A stretch of DNA of 7,105 bases from Chloroflexota bacterium (GTDB taxonomy: Bacteria; Chloroflexota; UBA6077): positions 1 through 7,105 of the forward strand of contig JAJYKO010000274.1 in NCBI GenBank assembly GCA_021788565.1, read 5' to 3'. Made by a program: the position numbers and the translations under genes. Of this stretch, positions 1 to 6,257 are shown in pieces; the first letter of the stretch is position 1; each line of letters starts with the position of its first letter. The notes beneath the pieces are model-generated. The model was given only the letters and a program-made list of their open reading frames with translations, did no database searches and had not been told where the DNA came from.

Positions 1-554
1 CGATAGACCGGGGTGATTTGTCGCGTCGCCTGGCAGACTTGCTGCAACATCGACTTGGAATCCACAGCGCCCTGACGGCGGATCACAGATTCTATCGCAG
101 GAGGCACGAAGCTATCCAGCATGCGCCTCGCGCCGTCGTAGCCGAGCTGCAGATAGACGGCGCCAAGGAGCGCTTCAAAGGTCGCCGCCAGCAGCCTCTT
201 GCGGTCGCGCCCGCTGTGGGACTCCTCCCCTTTGCCCAGCCTGAGCATTTCGCCCAGCCGCAACCCCCTCGCCCATCCTGCCAGTTCGTCCGCCCGAACG
301 ACAGCGGCTCGCAGGCTCGTCAGCTCTCCCTCCGGCAGGTCAGGGAAGGTCCGATAGAGGTAGTCGGCGGTTGCCATTCCCAGAACGGCGTCACCCAGGA
401 ACTCCAGCCGCTCATTCGAGGCCGGGGAAGCGACGGGGTTCTCGTTTAGATAAGAGCTGTGGGTCAGTGCCTGCAGGACCAGTTCGCGATCAGGCAGCGC
501 GATACCGAGTGTTGCCTGCAACCCTTCGAAATCGACGTCCTCTCCATTCGCCAT
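1..554 (-). CDS. rnc: Ribonuclease III, N-terminal part (cut by window edge)
   Basis: This gene encodes the catalytic domain of RNase III, the cytoplasmic endonuclease that cuts double-stranded RNA in rRNA and mRNA processing. I translated the minus strand from ATG at 554; 184 codons are present and the frame stays open to base 1. The family signature NERLEFLGDAVLG is at residues 47-59, giving E51 and D55, which match two of the metal-binding acids of E. coli RNase III (E41 and D45). The second acidic helix reads LLAATFEALLGAVYL (121-135). E127 fits E. coli E117, but the position of D114 is Ala124. The C-terminal double-stranded-RNA-binding domain would lie beyond the window. The bases before the start are G-rich, with no textbook Shine-Dalgarno. 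The gene lies downstream of tldE in the same direction across 126 bp, so it may be co-transcribed or separate. The family assignment is firm. Confidence 0.95.
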   Translation of the reverse strand, partial: MANGEDVDFEGLQATLGIALPDRELVLQALTHSSYLNENPVASPASNERLEFLGDAVLGMATADYLYRTFPDLPEGELTSLRAAVVRADELAGWARGLRLGEMLRLGKGEESHSGRDRKRLLAATFEALLGAVYLQLGYDGARRMLDSFVPPAIESVIRRQGAVDSKSMLQQVCQATRQITPVY

Positions 555-680
555 CCCCCAACACCCAACCCCCACTCTAAAGTAAAGCGGTGACCAAAAC
601 CCGGGGGGTCTTTGGCTCGTGGCCCTGTGCTGACGCGCCGCGATGCCCCGAGACCCCGCGGGTTTCACCCTGGCCTTGAT
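555..680. other. Intergenic gap between tldE and rnc with related inverted repeats
   Basis: This non-coding spacer carries two related GC-rich segments in opposite orientation. Plus-strand 597-612 (AAACCCGGGGGGTCTT) and the reverse complement of 650-665 (AAACCCGCGGGGTCTC) agree at 14 of 16 positions. Each can fold alone into a 6-7-bp hairpin, or the two can pair with each other. I found no convincing -35/-10 pair for rnc here. Confidence 0.45.
596..612 (-). terminator. Possible weak intrinsic terminator between tldE and rnc
   Basis: Read on the minus strand, AAGACCC, a CCC loop and GGGTTTT form a 7-bp stem (one G-U pair) that ends in four T. It lies 68 bases or more past the tldE stop and about 40 bases before the rnc start, so it could end the tldD-tldE transcript. 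The stem is short and the T run minimal, so the call is weak. Confidence 0.3.
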
Positions 681-2018
681 CTAGAACTCCGTGGCTCCCG
701 TGAAGCGGAAGCGATCCACCAGCAGAGCCGGCACGAGCGCGGCCTCGGATCGCGAGCCGGCAAGCAGGCTGTCCTTACCGATCATTCTGACACTGGAGAG
801 GGCGTCGAGCACACTCTGCGTGAACCGAAAGTTCTTCACCGGACCCACGACCTTGCCGTTCTCGATCAGGAACGTGCCGTCGCGAGTCATACCGGTCAGC
901 ACTGTCTGCGTGGGATGGACGATGTTCACGTAGTGGAACCTGGTGACCCAGAGCCCCCTATCGACGGACGCCAGCATCTCTTCCTTGGTAGCGTTCCCCG
1001 TGCTCATGATGAGGTTTAGAGGAAACGGTCCGAAGGGGTTCGGTGCCGGTAACGCGTGCCCGGTAGAGCGCTTGCCCTCCCTACCAGCCGTGTAACTGTC
1101 GTAGACTACGCCGTTGGCGACTCCGTTGCGTATCAGGTCCACCTTCTGCTTCGGCACGCCCTCGAAATCGAACGACCATGGGTAGCCGCGCGGGTCATGC
1201 CCATCGTCCCAAACGCTCACCCTGGAATCGGCAATCTGGCGCCCGAACCGGCCGTTCATGAAGCTCCGGCCTTCCTGCACGGCGAGGGCTCCGAGCCCCA
1301 CGTATGCGAGGTAAAACAACATTTCAGCGACCGCGTATTCTTCCAGGATGGTCACGTACTCGCCAGGCGGCAGATCCAACGGGTTTCGGCTTCTGATGGC
1401 CTTGGCGATAGCCTCCCTGGCGGCGCCCTCGGCGTCAACGTCCGAGAATCGAGTGCTGTTGCGTTCGGCGTAACCTGATCCGCTGTCGGACATTATCACC
1501 GTATTCAGCCTGGAGAAGCTCTGCGTATCGTACGCGAACACGCCGCGGGAGTTCGCGACCGCATACTCTTGATATCCGGTTTCCAGGGCGCCGGCAGCGG
1601 AGAGGCGCTGCGCTGAGGCGAGTGCGCAAATGGCGCGCACGGCCTCCGCTCGTTGCTCTGGATCGCAGTTAGCCGTCGCCTCATCGGAGGCGTTCAGCCG
1701 AGTTACCGGTTCTGGCCCGGGCAGGGACACGAAATCCGGATTCTCCGGCTGGTTCCTGGCGGCTGCCATGGCCGAATCGACCAGCTGCCTTAGCCTCGCA
1801 GCGTCGAAGGTGTTGGAGGTTGACACCCCTATTCGCTTGCCCAGCACCACCCGCACCCGAACTTCGGCGTTGTTCTCCATAACGTTCTGGTGAATAGCCG
1901 AGTTAGCGAAACGCGTCAGCGCCGACTCGTCTCCCGTAACAACCACTTCAGTCTGATCGGCGGTGGAGTACCTGAGCAGATCCTCCGTCACCTCGTGGAT
2001 TCTTTCTTCACCTATCAC
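681..2018 (-). CDS. tldE: TldE/PmbA family protein, partner of TldD
   Basis: This 445-residue protein is the TldE (PmbA) partner of the TldD/TldE protease, close to the 450 residues of E. coli PmbA. In characterised systems the heterodimer degrades unfolded peptides, trims microcin B17 and modified peptides, and cleaves the CcdA antitoxin in the cytoplasm. TldD carries the metal; TldE completes the complex. As expected, this protein lacks an HExxxH motif: the matching helix reads EEYAVAEMLFYLA (226-238). The conserved segment FEGVPKQKVDLIRNGV (265-280) and the YDSYTA box just after it are typical of the family. The start is GTG at 2018. A G-rich Shine-Dalgarno, AGGGGGG at 2022-2028, overlaps the tldD stop codon, so translation is probably coupled to tldD. 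Only 9 bases separate the two genes, a clear operon. Confidence 0.93.
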   Translation of the reverse strand: MIGEERIHEVTEDLLRYSTADQTEVVVTGDESALTRFANSAIHQNVMENNAEVRVRVVLGKRIGVSTSNTFDAARLRQLVDSAMAAARNQPENPDFVSLPGPEPVTRLNASDEATANCDPEQRAEAVRAICALASAQRLSAAGALETGYQEYAVANSRGVFAYDTQSFSRLNTVIMSDSGSGYAERNSTRFSDVDAEGAAREAIAKAIRSRNPLDLPPGEYVTILEEYAVAEMLFYLAYVGLGALAVQEGRSFMNGRFGRQIADSRVSVWDDGHDPRGYPWSFDFEGVPKQKVDLIRNGVANGVVYDSYTAGREGKRSTGHALPAPNPFGPFPLNLIMSTGNATKEEMLASVDRGLWVTRFHYVNIVHPTQTVLTGMTRDGTFLIENGKVVGPVKNFRFTQSVLDALSSVRMIGKDSLLAGSRSEAALVPALLVDRFRFTGATEF

Positions 2019-2027
2019 GGTGCCCCC

Positions 2028-3467
2028 CTATCTCATCACGCCGACGCGGACGTTCCTGAAACGGCCCGCGGCAGCGCCGTGACCGACGTGAGCTGTCTGA
2101 GAAGGCTCGCCTTTCCCGCAGTTGGGAGTGCCCCACACCCTCCACTCATCGCAGACGGCATCGCAGCTTCCCCAGAACTGGGGAGTGATTCCCGTATAGG
2201 TGGCGTTCCTGTACATCTGGCCGAGCTTGCCGCCTTTGACCTCCCAGGCGATCTCGGTTCCGAACTGGAAGTTGAGCCTCCTGTCGTCGATGCTCCAGCT
2301 CTTGTTCGTCTGCATGAGTATGCCGTCGTCGGTGTCGGCAATCAGGTCCTCGAACTTCCATGGTCCCGGTTCAAGATTGATGTTCGTCATTCTGATTAGC
2401 GGGATCCGATTCCATCCGTCTGCCCTCATAGTGCCGTTGCTCGTCTGCCCCAGCGCAGTCGCCGTCTCCCGAGAGGTCAGGTAGTTGACGAAGAGTCCGT
2501 TCTGTATGATGGGGACCCTCTGCGCAGGCACGCCTTCGTCGTCGTAGCCGAAAGTGCCGAGGCCCTGAGGTACAGTAGCGTCGGCCACGATGTTGACTAT
2601 GTCCGAGCCGTACCGGAAGTTGCCCAGCTTCTCTGGAGTCAGGAAACTGGTGCCCGCGTAGCTGGCCTCCGTACCCAGGACCCTGTCGAGCTCGATGGGG
2701 TGCCCGCACGACTCGTGCACCTGCAGCGCGAGTTGCGTGGGGTCAAGGATGAGCGTGGTCACCAGATCGGCAGGGCACTGCGGGGCCGATAGAAGTTGCA
2801 CAGCTTGCTCGGCCATCCGCGGGGCGTTCTCCACCAGCTGCATGTCCAGCAAGAACTCGTATCCCGCCGTTCCCTGGTGCCGCCCGAAGCTGTTGGGGTA
2901 GGAGCGTTTCTGCACCTCGCCGTCTCTGACGGCGGTCGCTTCTATTCCCCCTCCGGTTTCCACTAGGCTCTGCTCCACGAAGCTACCCTCGGTGCTGGCG
3001 AACAGCTTGTCGGTGCGGATACACTCGAAGCTGCTATCCGCCACCGTTATCTCGCCCGACTGGCGCATCGCGGCATCGGCCGCCAGCAAGAGCTGGATCT
3101 TCTCCTCCACAGGGACACTGAACGGATCAATCTTGACCGGGGTGGCATAGGTCCCGGAGGAGACAACCCTCGGACCCAGGTTGACGTCGGCCCGTTTCGC
3201 CAGCGCGCTGGCCCTGGCGATGCGAACGGCCAGGGCAGCAATCCGGTCCGCTTCGGCGGGATCGAGCCGCCGGCTGCTCGCGAAGCCCCAGGCCCCGCCC
3301 ACGATGGCGCGGACGCCGAAGCCCTCGCTCTCGTGAGAAAGAACAGCCTCCACTCGGCCGTTCTTCACGACGATCTCTTCAGTGCGTTCCCGAACGATGC
3401 GCACGTCGGCGTAACTGGCCCCCGACGCCTGGGCCTGGTCGAGACACCGCGAAGCTATTTCCCTCAA
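2028..3467 (-). CDS. tldD: TldD metalloprotease, zinc-binding subunit
   Basis: This is the catalytic subunit of the TldD/TldE protease. The zinc motif HESCGH is at residues 251-256 (H251, E252, H256), and the third ligand is probably C450 in GTPNCGKGEPSQ, matching E. coli H262, H266 and C454. The C-terminal SQTAHVGHGAAAGRFRNVRV block is typical of TldD. The frame can be extended to a TTG at 3497 (489 residues). I prefer the TTG at 3467 (479 residues; E. coli TldD has 481) because a perfect AAGGAGG at 3475-3481 lies 7 bases before it, while the upstream TTG has no Shine-Dalgarno and sits inside the -35 box of the divergent gene. It is first in an operon with tldE. A promoter on this strand is not obvious in the short gap. 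Its natural substrate cannot be told from sequence. The family call is very secure; the start is likely. Confidence 0.95.
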   Translation of the reverse strand: MREIASRCLDQAQASGASYADVRIVRERTEEIVVKNGRVEAVLSHESEGFGVRAIVGGAWGFASSRRLDPAEADRIAALAVRIARASALAKRADVNLGPRVVSSGTYATPVKIDPFSVPVEEKIQLLLAADAAMRQSGEITVADSSFECIRTDKLFASTEGSFVEQSLVETGGGIEATAVRDGEVQKRSYPNSFGRHQGTAGYEFLLDMQLVENAPRMAEQAVQLLSAPQCPADLVTTLILDPTQLALQVHESCGHPIELDRVLGTEASYAGTSFLTPEKLGNFRYGSDIVNIVADATVPQGLGTFGYDDEGVPAQRVPIIQNGLFVNYLTSRETATALGQTSNGTMRADGWNRIPLIRMTNINLEPGPWKFEDLIADTDDGILMQTNKSWSIDDRRLNFQFGTEIAWEVKGGKLGQMYRNATYTGITPQFWGSCDAVCDEWRVWGTPNCGKGEPSQTAHVGHGAAAGRFRNVRVGVMR

Positions 3468-3474
3468 AGAGCAG

Positions 3475-3481
3475 CCTCCTT
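3475..3481 (-). promoter_or_regulatory. Shine-Dalgarno that decides the tldD start
   Basis: The minus strand reads AAGGAGG here, a full match to the anti-Shine-Dalgarno core, 7 bases before the TTG at 3467. This supports the 479-residue TldD over the longer frame that begins at 3497. Confidence 0.8.
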
Positions 3482-3489
3482 GCCTCTGC

Positions 3490-3518
3490 TTGACCAACAG
3501 AGGCCGCTAACTTAGAAT
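3490..3518 (+). promoter_or_regulatory. Sigma-70-type promoter of the fmdB-like gene
   Basis: TTGACC (3490-3495, 5 of 6 to consensus) and TAGAAT (3513-3518, 5 of 6) are separated by exactly 17 bases. Transcription would start near 3525, leaving a leader of about 30 bases before the ATG at 3557. This is one of the best promoter matches in the window. Confidence 0.75.
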
Positions 3519-3556
3519 CATCTACAGAGCTACCGCCCTGGATCGGAGACGCCACT

Positions 3557-3796
3557 ATGCCCATCTATGAGTACTATTGCCAGGATTGCGACACCAAATT
3601 TGAGAAGCTTGTCTCACTAAGCCGTTCTAACGAGCAACCCCCGTGCCCAAATTGCACCGGGGGCCACACTCGGAAGCTGTTATCCACCTTCGCCTCAGTC
3701 CACAGCTCGAGCTCGGGCGATGGTGGTGTCACCGTGTCATCCTCCGGAGGAGGGTGCGCCGGCTGCAGCGGCGGAAGCTGCGCCACCTGCCACTAG
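3557..3796 (+). CDS. FmdB-family zinc-ribbon protein with Ser/Gly/Cys-rich tail
   Basis: This 79-residue protein starts MPIYEYYCQDCDTKFE, the hallmark of the FmdB / CxxC_CxxC_SSSS family of small putative regulatory proteins. C8-x2-C11 and C30-x2-C33 form one zinc-ribbon-like set of four ligands. The rest, from about residue 50, is low-complexity Ser/Gly ending in a second cysteine pair set, C67-x2-C70 and C75-x2-C78. FmdB was named for a protein linked to formamidase regulation in Methylophilus; the role of most members is unknown and nothing here fixes one. GGAG at 3545-3548 lies 8 bases before the ATG, and a strong promoter lies upstream. The gene is divergent from tldD and is followed by a perfect stem-loop. 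The small size and tail are normal for the family, so this is a complete gene. Confidence 0.9.
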   Translation: MPIYEYYCQDCDTKFEKLVSLSRSNEQPPCPNCTGGHTRKLLSTFASVHSSSSGDGGVTVSSSGGGCAGCSGGSCATCH

Positions 3797-3804
3797 CGAT
3801 TGAT

Positions 3805-3849
3805 GAGTGAGGAGTAATGAGGAGCGGTTCTCCTCATTACTCCTCACTC
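3805..3849. terminator. Perfect 20-bp stem-loop between convergent genes, probable bidirectional terminator
   Basis: Bases 3805-3824 are exactly complementary to 3830-3849, with loop CGGTT. The structure starts 8 bases past the fmdB-like stop and ends one base short of the stop codon of the convergent DUF881 gene, the position expected of a shared terminator. Neither side has a T run, so it is not a canonical intrinsic terminator. Each arm holds two copies of TGAGGAG (3808-3814 and 3818-3824). It may instead be a genome-wide repeated palindrome. Confidence 0.65.
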
Positions 3850-3850
3850 T

Positions 3851-4525
3851 TCACTGGTTCACCGGTTGCGCATAGCGGAAGGTCATCTTGCGGTCGTCGA
3901 TCGGGGCGACGATCTTGGCCTGCATCGAGAGATTCATCCGCAGGCCAGGATGGTTGGCCACCAGAAGGGGAACAAGGCCTCCCTTTCGATCTATCGCCAC
4001 CTGCAGCGTCTCGGGGTCTCCTATGGCTTCAAAGCGATAGGGTGGCTGAACGGACATGCCGTCCAGAGAAGGTCCGCTGGTTCCCTGGACCACGGCCGAA
4101 TTCACCACGACACGCTGGCCGTTGAGCACAATCGCCTCTGCCCCCGCGTTCCTGATCTCGTTGATTATGTCCTGCAACTCCTCGGGAGCGAGTGTTCCGG
4201 TCAGGATAAGCTGTATCCCCGGTCCCGAGACCTCGATGGTCCCGTTGACGACCTTGGTCTGGTTGAGGTCGTTAACCAGCGATTGCATGTCGGTCGCAGG
4301 GTCCCCTTTCTGATACTGGACCAGTTGGGTATCCAGGCTATCGATCTCCTTGCGTAAGGACGCGTTGCTCTCGACCAGTCCGTTCGTGATTGTCGCCTGC
4401 TCGGTGGTGGAGTCCACCAGGATCGACTTGACGATGTTCCCCTGGGTGCGAAATTGCACAACCAGGGCAGCGCCAAGAAGGAGGCACACCAACGTGAGGG
4501 TTATCTGAGAGGGTCGTCCGCGCAT
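3851..4525 (-). CDS. DUF881 membrane-anchored coiled-coil protein (second of pair)
   Basis: This 224-residue protein belongs to the DUF881 family (YlxW/YlxX-like in Bacillus), whose function is unknown; members often sit near division or cell-envelope genes. A short basic N-terminus is followed by one membrane segment (about residues 8-24), then a probable coiled coil (about 40-75). The extracytoplasmic DUF881 domain follows, with VSGPGIQLIL (99-108), the conserved NEIRNAGAEAIVLNGQRVV (122-140) and PPYRFEAIGD (161-170). This topology puts the domain outside the membrane. The start is ATG at 4525, with AAGGGGA about 7 bases upstream. It lies 71 bp downstream of a paralogue in the same direction and is probably co-transcribed with it. 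The 3' end abuts the stem-loop at 3805-3849. The family call is secure, the role unknown. Confidence 0.88.
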   Translation of the reverse strand: MRGRPSQITLTLVCLLLGAALVVQFRTQGNIVKSILVDSTTEQATITNGLVESNASLRKEIDSLDTQLVQYQKGDPATDMQSLVNDLNQTKVVNGTIEVSGPGIQLILTGTLAPEELQDIINEIRNAGAEAIVLNGQRVVVNSAVVQGTSGPSLDGMSVQPPYRFEAIGDPETLQVAIDRKGGLVPLLVANHPGLRMNLSMQAKIVAPIDDRKMTFRYAQPVNQ

Positions 4526-4596
4526 TATCTGTCCCCTTGCTCGTCGATGCCCCAGACCTGCGAGCTCTTCAAGACCTCGTAGGTCTCGCCGCTTCG

Positions 4597-5421
4597 CTAC
4601 GGCGTGTTGCCGGGCTTGGCGTACTTGTCCGAGAAACTGCCCGAGAAAGCAGGCACCTTGAGGCTCTTGGAACTGGTCACCTTGAACTGCACCCCGTACT
4701 GCCGCACGTCCGACTTGAAGCTCTGTAAACGTGAGGGCGAGTTCAAGGCGTTCTCCATGGTCGGCGGCCCGATGGCCGTGATCTTATATGGCGGCGACAT
4801 GCGCGTATCGTTCACCAGAATCGTACTACCAACGCAGTAGACGGACGTGGTGGCCACGACCCGCTCGTCTCCAATGGCTATCGCCTCGGCACCGGCCTGC
4901 CAAAGCGCGGAAATGACGTCACGAATGTCGTAGTCATGAATAATATAGTTGGCAACGTCGTCACCGGACGGAATGGTCTTTACCCCGCTGTCGTCCAGGA
5001 CGACCTGGACTCCGGGCCCTTCCAGAGCTACCAGACCGGCCAGGGTGCGCTGGTGCTCCAGCTGAGTATTGAGGTCGGCGAGCGCCGTCTTGCGTGTCGC
5101 CGCGTCCTTTTGGACAGCGGCAAGCTGCGCCCGCCGGTCCGCGATGGTGGCCTTTAGCTCCTTCTGCTCGGTTTCCAGCCGGCTGATAGTGTCCTTCGCC
5201 AACTCGCGAGGGTAGTCCTGTGTCACAGGCGCTCTGGCAACTGGAGCCTGAAGTTCGACGGAGACGAACAGGCCAAGCACCAGCATGGCGACTGTCAGCC
5301 ACCTGTACGTGGATGAGATCTGGAACGGCTTGCGAAGGGAGGTCGCAACCTTGCCGACGTGCAGGCCGTGCGCCGAGGAGTGCGGTTTGGGGAATTGAGC
5401 CGGTACTATCCTGCCTGCCAT
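4597..5421 (-). CDS. DUF881 membrane-anchored coiled-coil protein (first of pair)
   Basis: This 274-residue protein is a second DUF881 member. An unusually long, basic N-terminal stretch of about 40 residues (predicted cytoplasmic) precedes a single membrane segment (about 41-56). A long heptad-like coiled coil follows (about 72-125), then the DUF881 domain with LEGPGVQVVLDDS (123-135), SALWQAGAEAIAIGDERVV (151-169) and PPYKITAIGPP (190-200). The frame extends to 5445, but I start it at ATG 5421: AGAGG at 5429-5433 lies 7 bases upstream, and the predicted -10 box overlaps 5445. It leads a likely two-gene unit with the DUF881 gene that ends at 3851. The two proteins may pair through their coiled coils, which is inference. 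In many actinobacteria a small basic membrane protein (DUF1290) gene lies between two DUF881 genes; here the 71-bp gap is too small for it. Confidence 0.88.
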   Translation of the reverse strand: MAGRIVPAQFPKPHSSAHGLHVGKVATSLRKPFQISSTYRWLTVAMLVLGLFVSVELQAPVARAPVTQDYPRELAKDTISRLETEQKELKATIADRRAQLAAVQKDAATRKTALADLNTQLEHQRTLAGLVALEGPGVQVVLDDSGVKTIPSGDDVANYIIHDYDIRDVISALWQAGAEAIAIGDERVVATTSVYCVGSTILVNDTRMSPPYKITAIGPPTMENALNSPSRLQSFKSDVRQYGVQFKVTSSKSLKVPAFSGSFSDKYAKPGNTP

Positions 5422-5444
5422 GCTGCATCCTCTCTGTGCATGCA

Positions 5445-5474
5445 ATTATACAGCACACAGCACGGCAATGGCAC
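5445..5474 (-). promoter_or_regulatory. Promoter of the DUF881 gene pair
   Basis: On the minus strand the -10 box TATAAT (5445-5450) is a full consensus match. GTGCCA (5469-5474) matches 4 of 6 -35 positions, with an 18-base spacer. Transcription would begin near 5438, leaving a leader of about 17 bases before the ATG at 5421. This places a separate promoter downstream of the lipoprotein-like gene. Confidence 0.65.
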
Positions 5475-5524
5475 ACTCATATCGCCGCCGCGAGCCAAGA
5501 ATGTTGCTGCGCGGAGCGAAGGTA

Positions 5525-6061
5525 TTACTGATCAGCAACCCGGACTGTGAGTACCCGAGAGAACTTTGGTAGCGATGGGTCGAGCTGAGCGCCAGTCACG
5601 GAGACGCTTATTCGATATGAGGGTGACTTTGGCAGTTCCGCGAGGGGACCGACCCCCGTGAACCTCACTACCTTGGTCTCGCCCGGCGACAGCTTATCCA
5701 CCTGTACCTCGTTCCGTGCGGAGTACTCGCCACGTTGGCTGCTGACCTGCGCTTCCACAACCAACTGTCTGAGTTGTGCGGTTCCTTTGTTCTCTACCGC
5801 CGCGACAAGGCTCTCCGGCTGTTGTGACTTGAGCAGGGTGTCGCTCTTGAGTGGAGGGTCGAAATCGATCGCACTGATCGATACCGCGTACTTCGGAAGA
5901 GGACTGGTCGAAGTTGACATGGCGACCTGCTCGCCGCTTTTCGACGCCCCGTGAGGCTCTTCGACGCTGACTTCGCATCCTGTCTGGATCAGGACCAACG
6001 CAAGAACAGCGAAGACGGTGAGAACCACCGGACCGCGCGCCGCATACCACGTTGCGGGCAT
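5525..6061 (-). CDS. Small secreted lipoprotein-like protein with CARDB-like beta domain
   Basis: This 178-residue protein has no family name I can assign with certainty. After ten residues, a hydrophobic stretch (about 10-26) runs into TGCEVS with Cys29, which looks like a lipoprotein signal peptide. The -3 residue is Gln (IQTGC), not the usual Leu or Val, so lipidation is uncertain. Residues 30-55 are a Ser/Thr-rich linker. Residues 57-176 show the pattern of a CARDB or similar Ig-like domain: [21 protein letters not shown] (86-106), then [13 protein letters not shown] (124-136), typical of the turn-rich C-terminal half. The frame continues upstream to a GTG at 6130, but AGGAGG five bases before ATG 6061 fixes the start. 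Such domains serve in adhesion or extracellular scaffolds; no partner is visible here. It has its own promoter and is divergent from the mazG-like gene. Confidence 0.75.
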   Translation of the reverse strand: MPATWYAARGPVVLTVFAVLALVLIQTGCEVSVEEPHGASKSGEQVAMSTSTSPLPKYAVSISAIDFDPPLKSDTLLKSQQPESLVAAVENKGTAQLRQLVVEAQVSSQRGEYSARNEVQVDKLSPGETKVVRFTGVGPLAELPKSPSYRISVSVTGAQLDPSLPKFSRVLTVRVADQ

Positions 6062-6124
6062 GCGTCCCTCCTGATGCGAACCGGATCCCGAGGGTGGGGG
6101 AACTCCGGTCAAATAGTAGTGGTG

Positions 6125-6155
6125 TCGCACGGTTAAACAACCACCTACCGTGCGA
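6125..6155. promoter_or_regulatory. Operator-like inverted repeat over the transcription start
   Basis: TCGCACGG (6125-6132) and CCGTGCGA (6148-6155) are exact inverted copies separated by 15 AT-richer bases; the half-site centres are 23 bp apart, about two helical turns. The repeat covers the last base of the -10 box, the predicted start and the first transcribed bases of the minus-strand gene. That is where a dimeric repressor would act. It could also form an RNA hairpin with a 15-base loop at the transcript's 5' end. Confidence 0.5.
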
Positions 6156-6184
6156 TCCTACTCTCGAGCCGCAAACGCTGTCAA
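6155..6184 (-). promoter_or_regulatory. Promoter of the lipoprotein-like gene
   Basis: On the minus strand TTGACA (6179-6184) is a perfect -35 box, and TAGGAT (6155-6160) matches 4 of 6 -10 positions across 18 bases. The predicted start near 6148 gives a leader of about 87 bases before ATG 6061. The -10 box overlaps an inverted repeat (6125-6155) that could be an operator. Confidence 0.65.
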
Positions 6185-6228
6185 GCCCGCTGGTCAGTAG
6201 CGGCGCCGACACGGCACGGAGAAGGCTA

Positions 6229-6237
6229 TGCTACCAT
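6229..6237 (+). promoter_or_regulatory. Possible extended -10 promoter of the mazG-like gene
   Basis: TGCTACCAT fits the extended -10 pattern (TG, one base, then TACCAT, 4 of 6 to consensus). No good -35 is present at the right spacing, as allowed for extended -10 promoters. Transcription would start near 6244, about 70 bases before the ATG, and would include the hairpin at 6258-6284. Confidence 0.35.
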
Positions 6238-6257
6238 AGAAGGCAGGAGTCAGAGGC

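Noticed and set aside
1890..2399. A 169-codon plus-strand frame across the tldD/tldE junction, and similar plus-strand frames at 18-449, 612-1019 and 1056-1478
   Set aside because: All lie opposite firmly identified minus-strand genes (or, for 612-1019, also run across the tldE-rnc gap) and show no domain or credible start signal.
3866..4357. A 163-codon plus-strand frame opposite the DUF881 gene
   Set aside because: It is antisense to a conserved family gene, and its composition is that of a shadow frame.
4572..4586. A 6+6-bp palindrome (AGACCT, CGT, AGGTCT) in the gap between the two DUF881 genes
   Set aside because: It is too short and lacks a T run, so it is not a convincing terminator; the two genes are better read as one unit.
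5694..6212. A 172-codon minus-strand frame overlapping the lipoprotein-like gene in another frame
   Set aside because: It is rich in Arg and Ser with no domain, while the other frame has a signal peptide, a good Shine-Dalgarno and beta-domain patterns.
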